Notes under the pieces: model-generated
The model's input: the letters and a program-made list of their open reading frames with translations, nothing else
What the model was told of the DNA's origin: nothing
Databases searched by the model: none
Assembly: GCA_030530285.1 (NCBI GenBank)
Contig: JAUMVD010000021.1
Coordinates: 1 to 32,732 of the forward strand
Source of the DNA: Bacillota bacterium
Lineage (GTDB): Bacteria; Bacillota; Clostridia; Peptostreptococcales; Anaerovoracaceae
DNA length: 32,732 nucleotides
Direction of reading: 5' to 3'
Program-made: the position numbers and the translations under genes
In this document: in pieces, positions 32,659 through 32,732 of the stretch
Layout of the letters: each line of letters begins with the position of its first letter
How positions within the stretch are numbered: position 1 is the first letter of the stretch

Positions 32659-32732
32659 TTATTCCCAGAATGCGATGGCTCTGATCGGCGCTCCGTCAGC
32701 CTTGATGTATTTCAGCGGCAGACAGAAGAACC
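32659..32732 (-). CDS. C-terminal end of a cyclase-family protein (partial)
   Basis: The minus strand from the right edge reads an open frame ending FFCLPLKYIKADGAPIRA, then IAFWE and TAA at 32659. The LPL-x-K-x-x-ADGAP-x-R motif is the usual C terminus of the cyclase family (kynurenine formamidase-like metal-dependent hydrolases). Only the last 24 codons are inside the window, so neither substrate nor context can be judged. Confidence 0.7.
   Translation of the reverse strand, partial: FFCLPLKYIKADGAPIRAIAFWE

Overview
The window comes from a mid-GC member of the Bacillota, most likely a strictly anaerobic Clostridia-type organism. The grounds are lipoprotein-type solute-binding proteins, AddB rather than RecB, four riboswitches of types common in Bacillota (two cobalamin, one lysine, one purine), a Na+-translocating decarboxylase beta subunit, and an early-cobalt-insertion (anaerobic) B12 pathway. 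No rRNA, tRNA, CRISPR array, transposase or phage gene was seen.

Positions 1-540 hold tandem palindromic elements and a GCCGCA-rich decamer tract. At 540-4167 a promoter and a compact cobalamin riboswitch lead into a three-gene FecCD/BtuCDF-type importer. Positions 4168-4632 are non-coding and contain two copies of a repeat whose pairing arms covary between copies. At 4633-7079 a second, full-size cobalamin riboswitch with a terminator precedes a lipoprotein CbiK and a lipoprotein with two related beta-rich domains, closed by a strong terminator. At 7110-16445 lies a long tetrapyrrole operon: cbiL, an ABC-2 ATPase/permease pair, a second cytoplasmic cbiK, a membrane-anchored paralogue of the two-domain lipoprotein, precorrin-2 dehydrogenase, hemC, a cobA-hemD fusion, hemB and a DUF819 permease. 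Together these cover porphobilinogen synthesis through uroporphyrinogen III, precorrin-2, sirohydrochlorin, cobalt-sirohydrochlorin and cobalt-factor III. ALA-forming genes and the later corrin-ring steps are not present here.

Positions 16442-24359 look like a recombined block. A decayed 3' fragment of addB abuts a 5'-truncated bioY-like gene, followed by a D-Ala-D-Ala carboxypeptidase (+). On the minus strand are dapA-lysA under a lysine riboswitch and an intact addB. Positions 24360-24702 hold a nested inverted repeat and a terminator.

Positions 24703-29878 (minus) encode a BMP-family nucleoside ABC importer controlled by a guanine-type purine riboswitch. A purine-type phosphoribosyltransferase is divergent from it, so uptake and salvage are neighbours. 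The right end carries a HAD phosphatase, a single-gene oadB unit with its own promoter, palindromic operator candidates and terminators on both sides, and the last codons of a cyclase-family gene.

The most unusual content is a pairing that occurs twice: a cobaltochelatase (CbiK) next to a secreted two-domain protein. One pair is fully extracytoplasmic and lipidated. In the other, CbiK is cytoplasmic and its partner is anchored by a C-terminal helix. Both lie downstream of a B12 riboswitch. This may be an undescribed envelope system for handling cobalt, haem or corrinoids; that function is inference.
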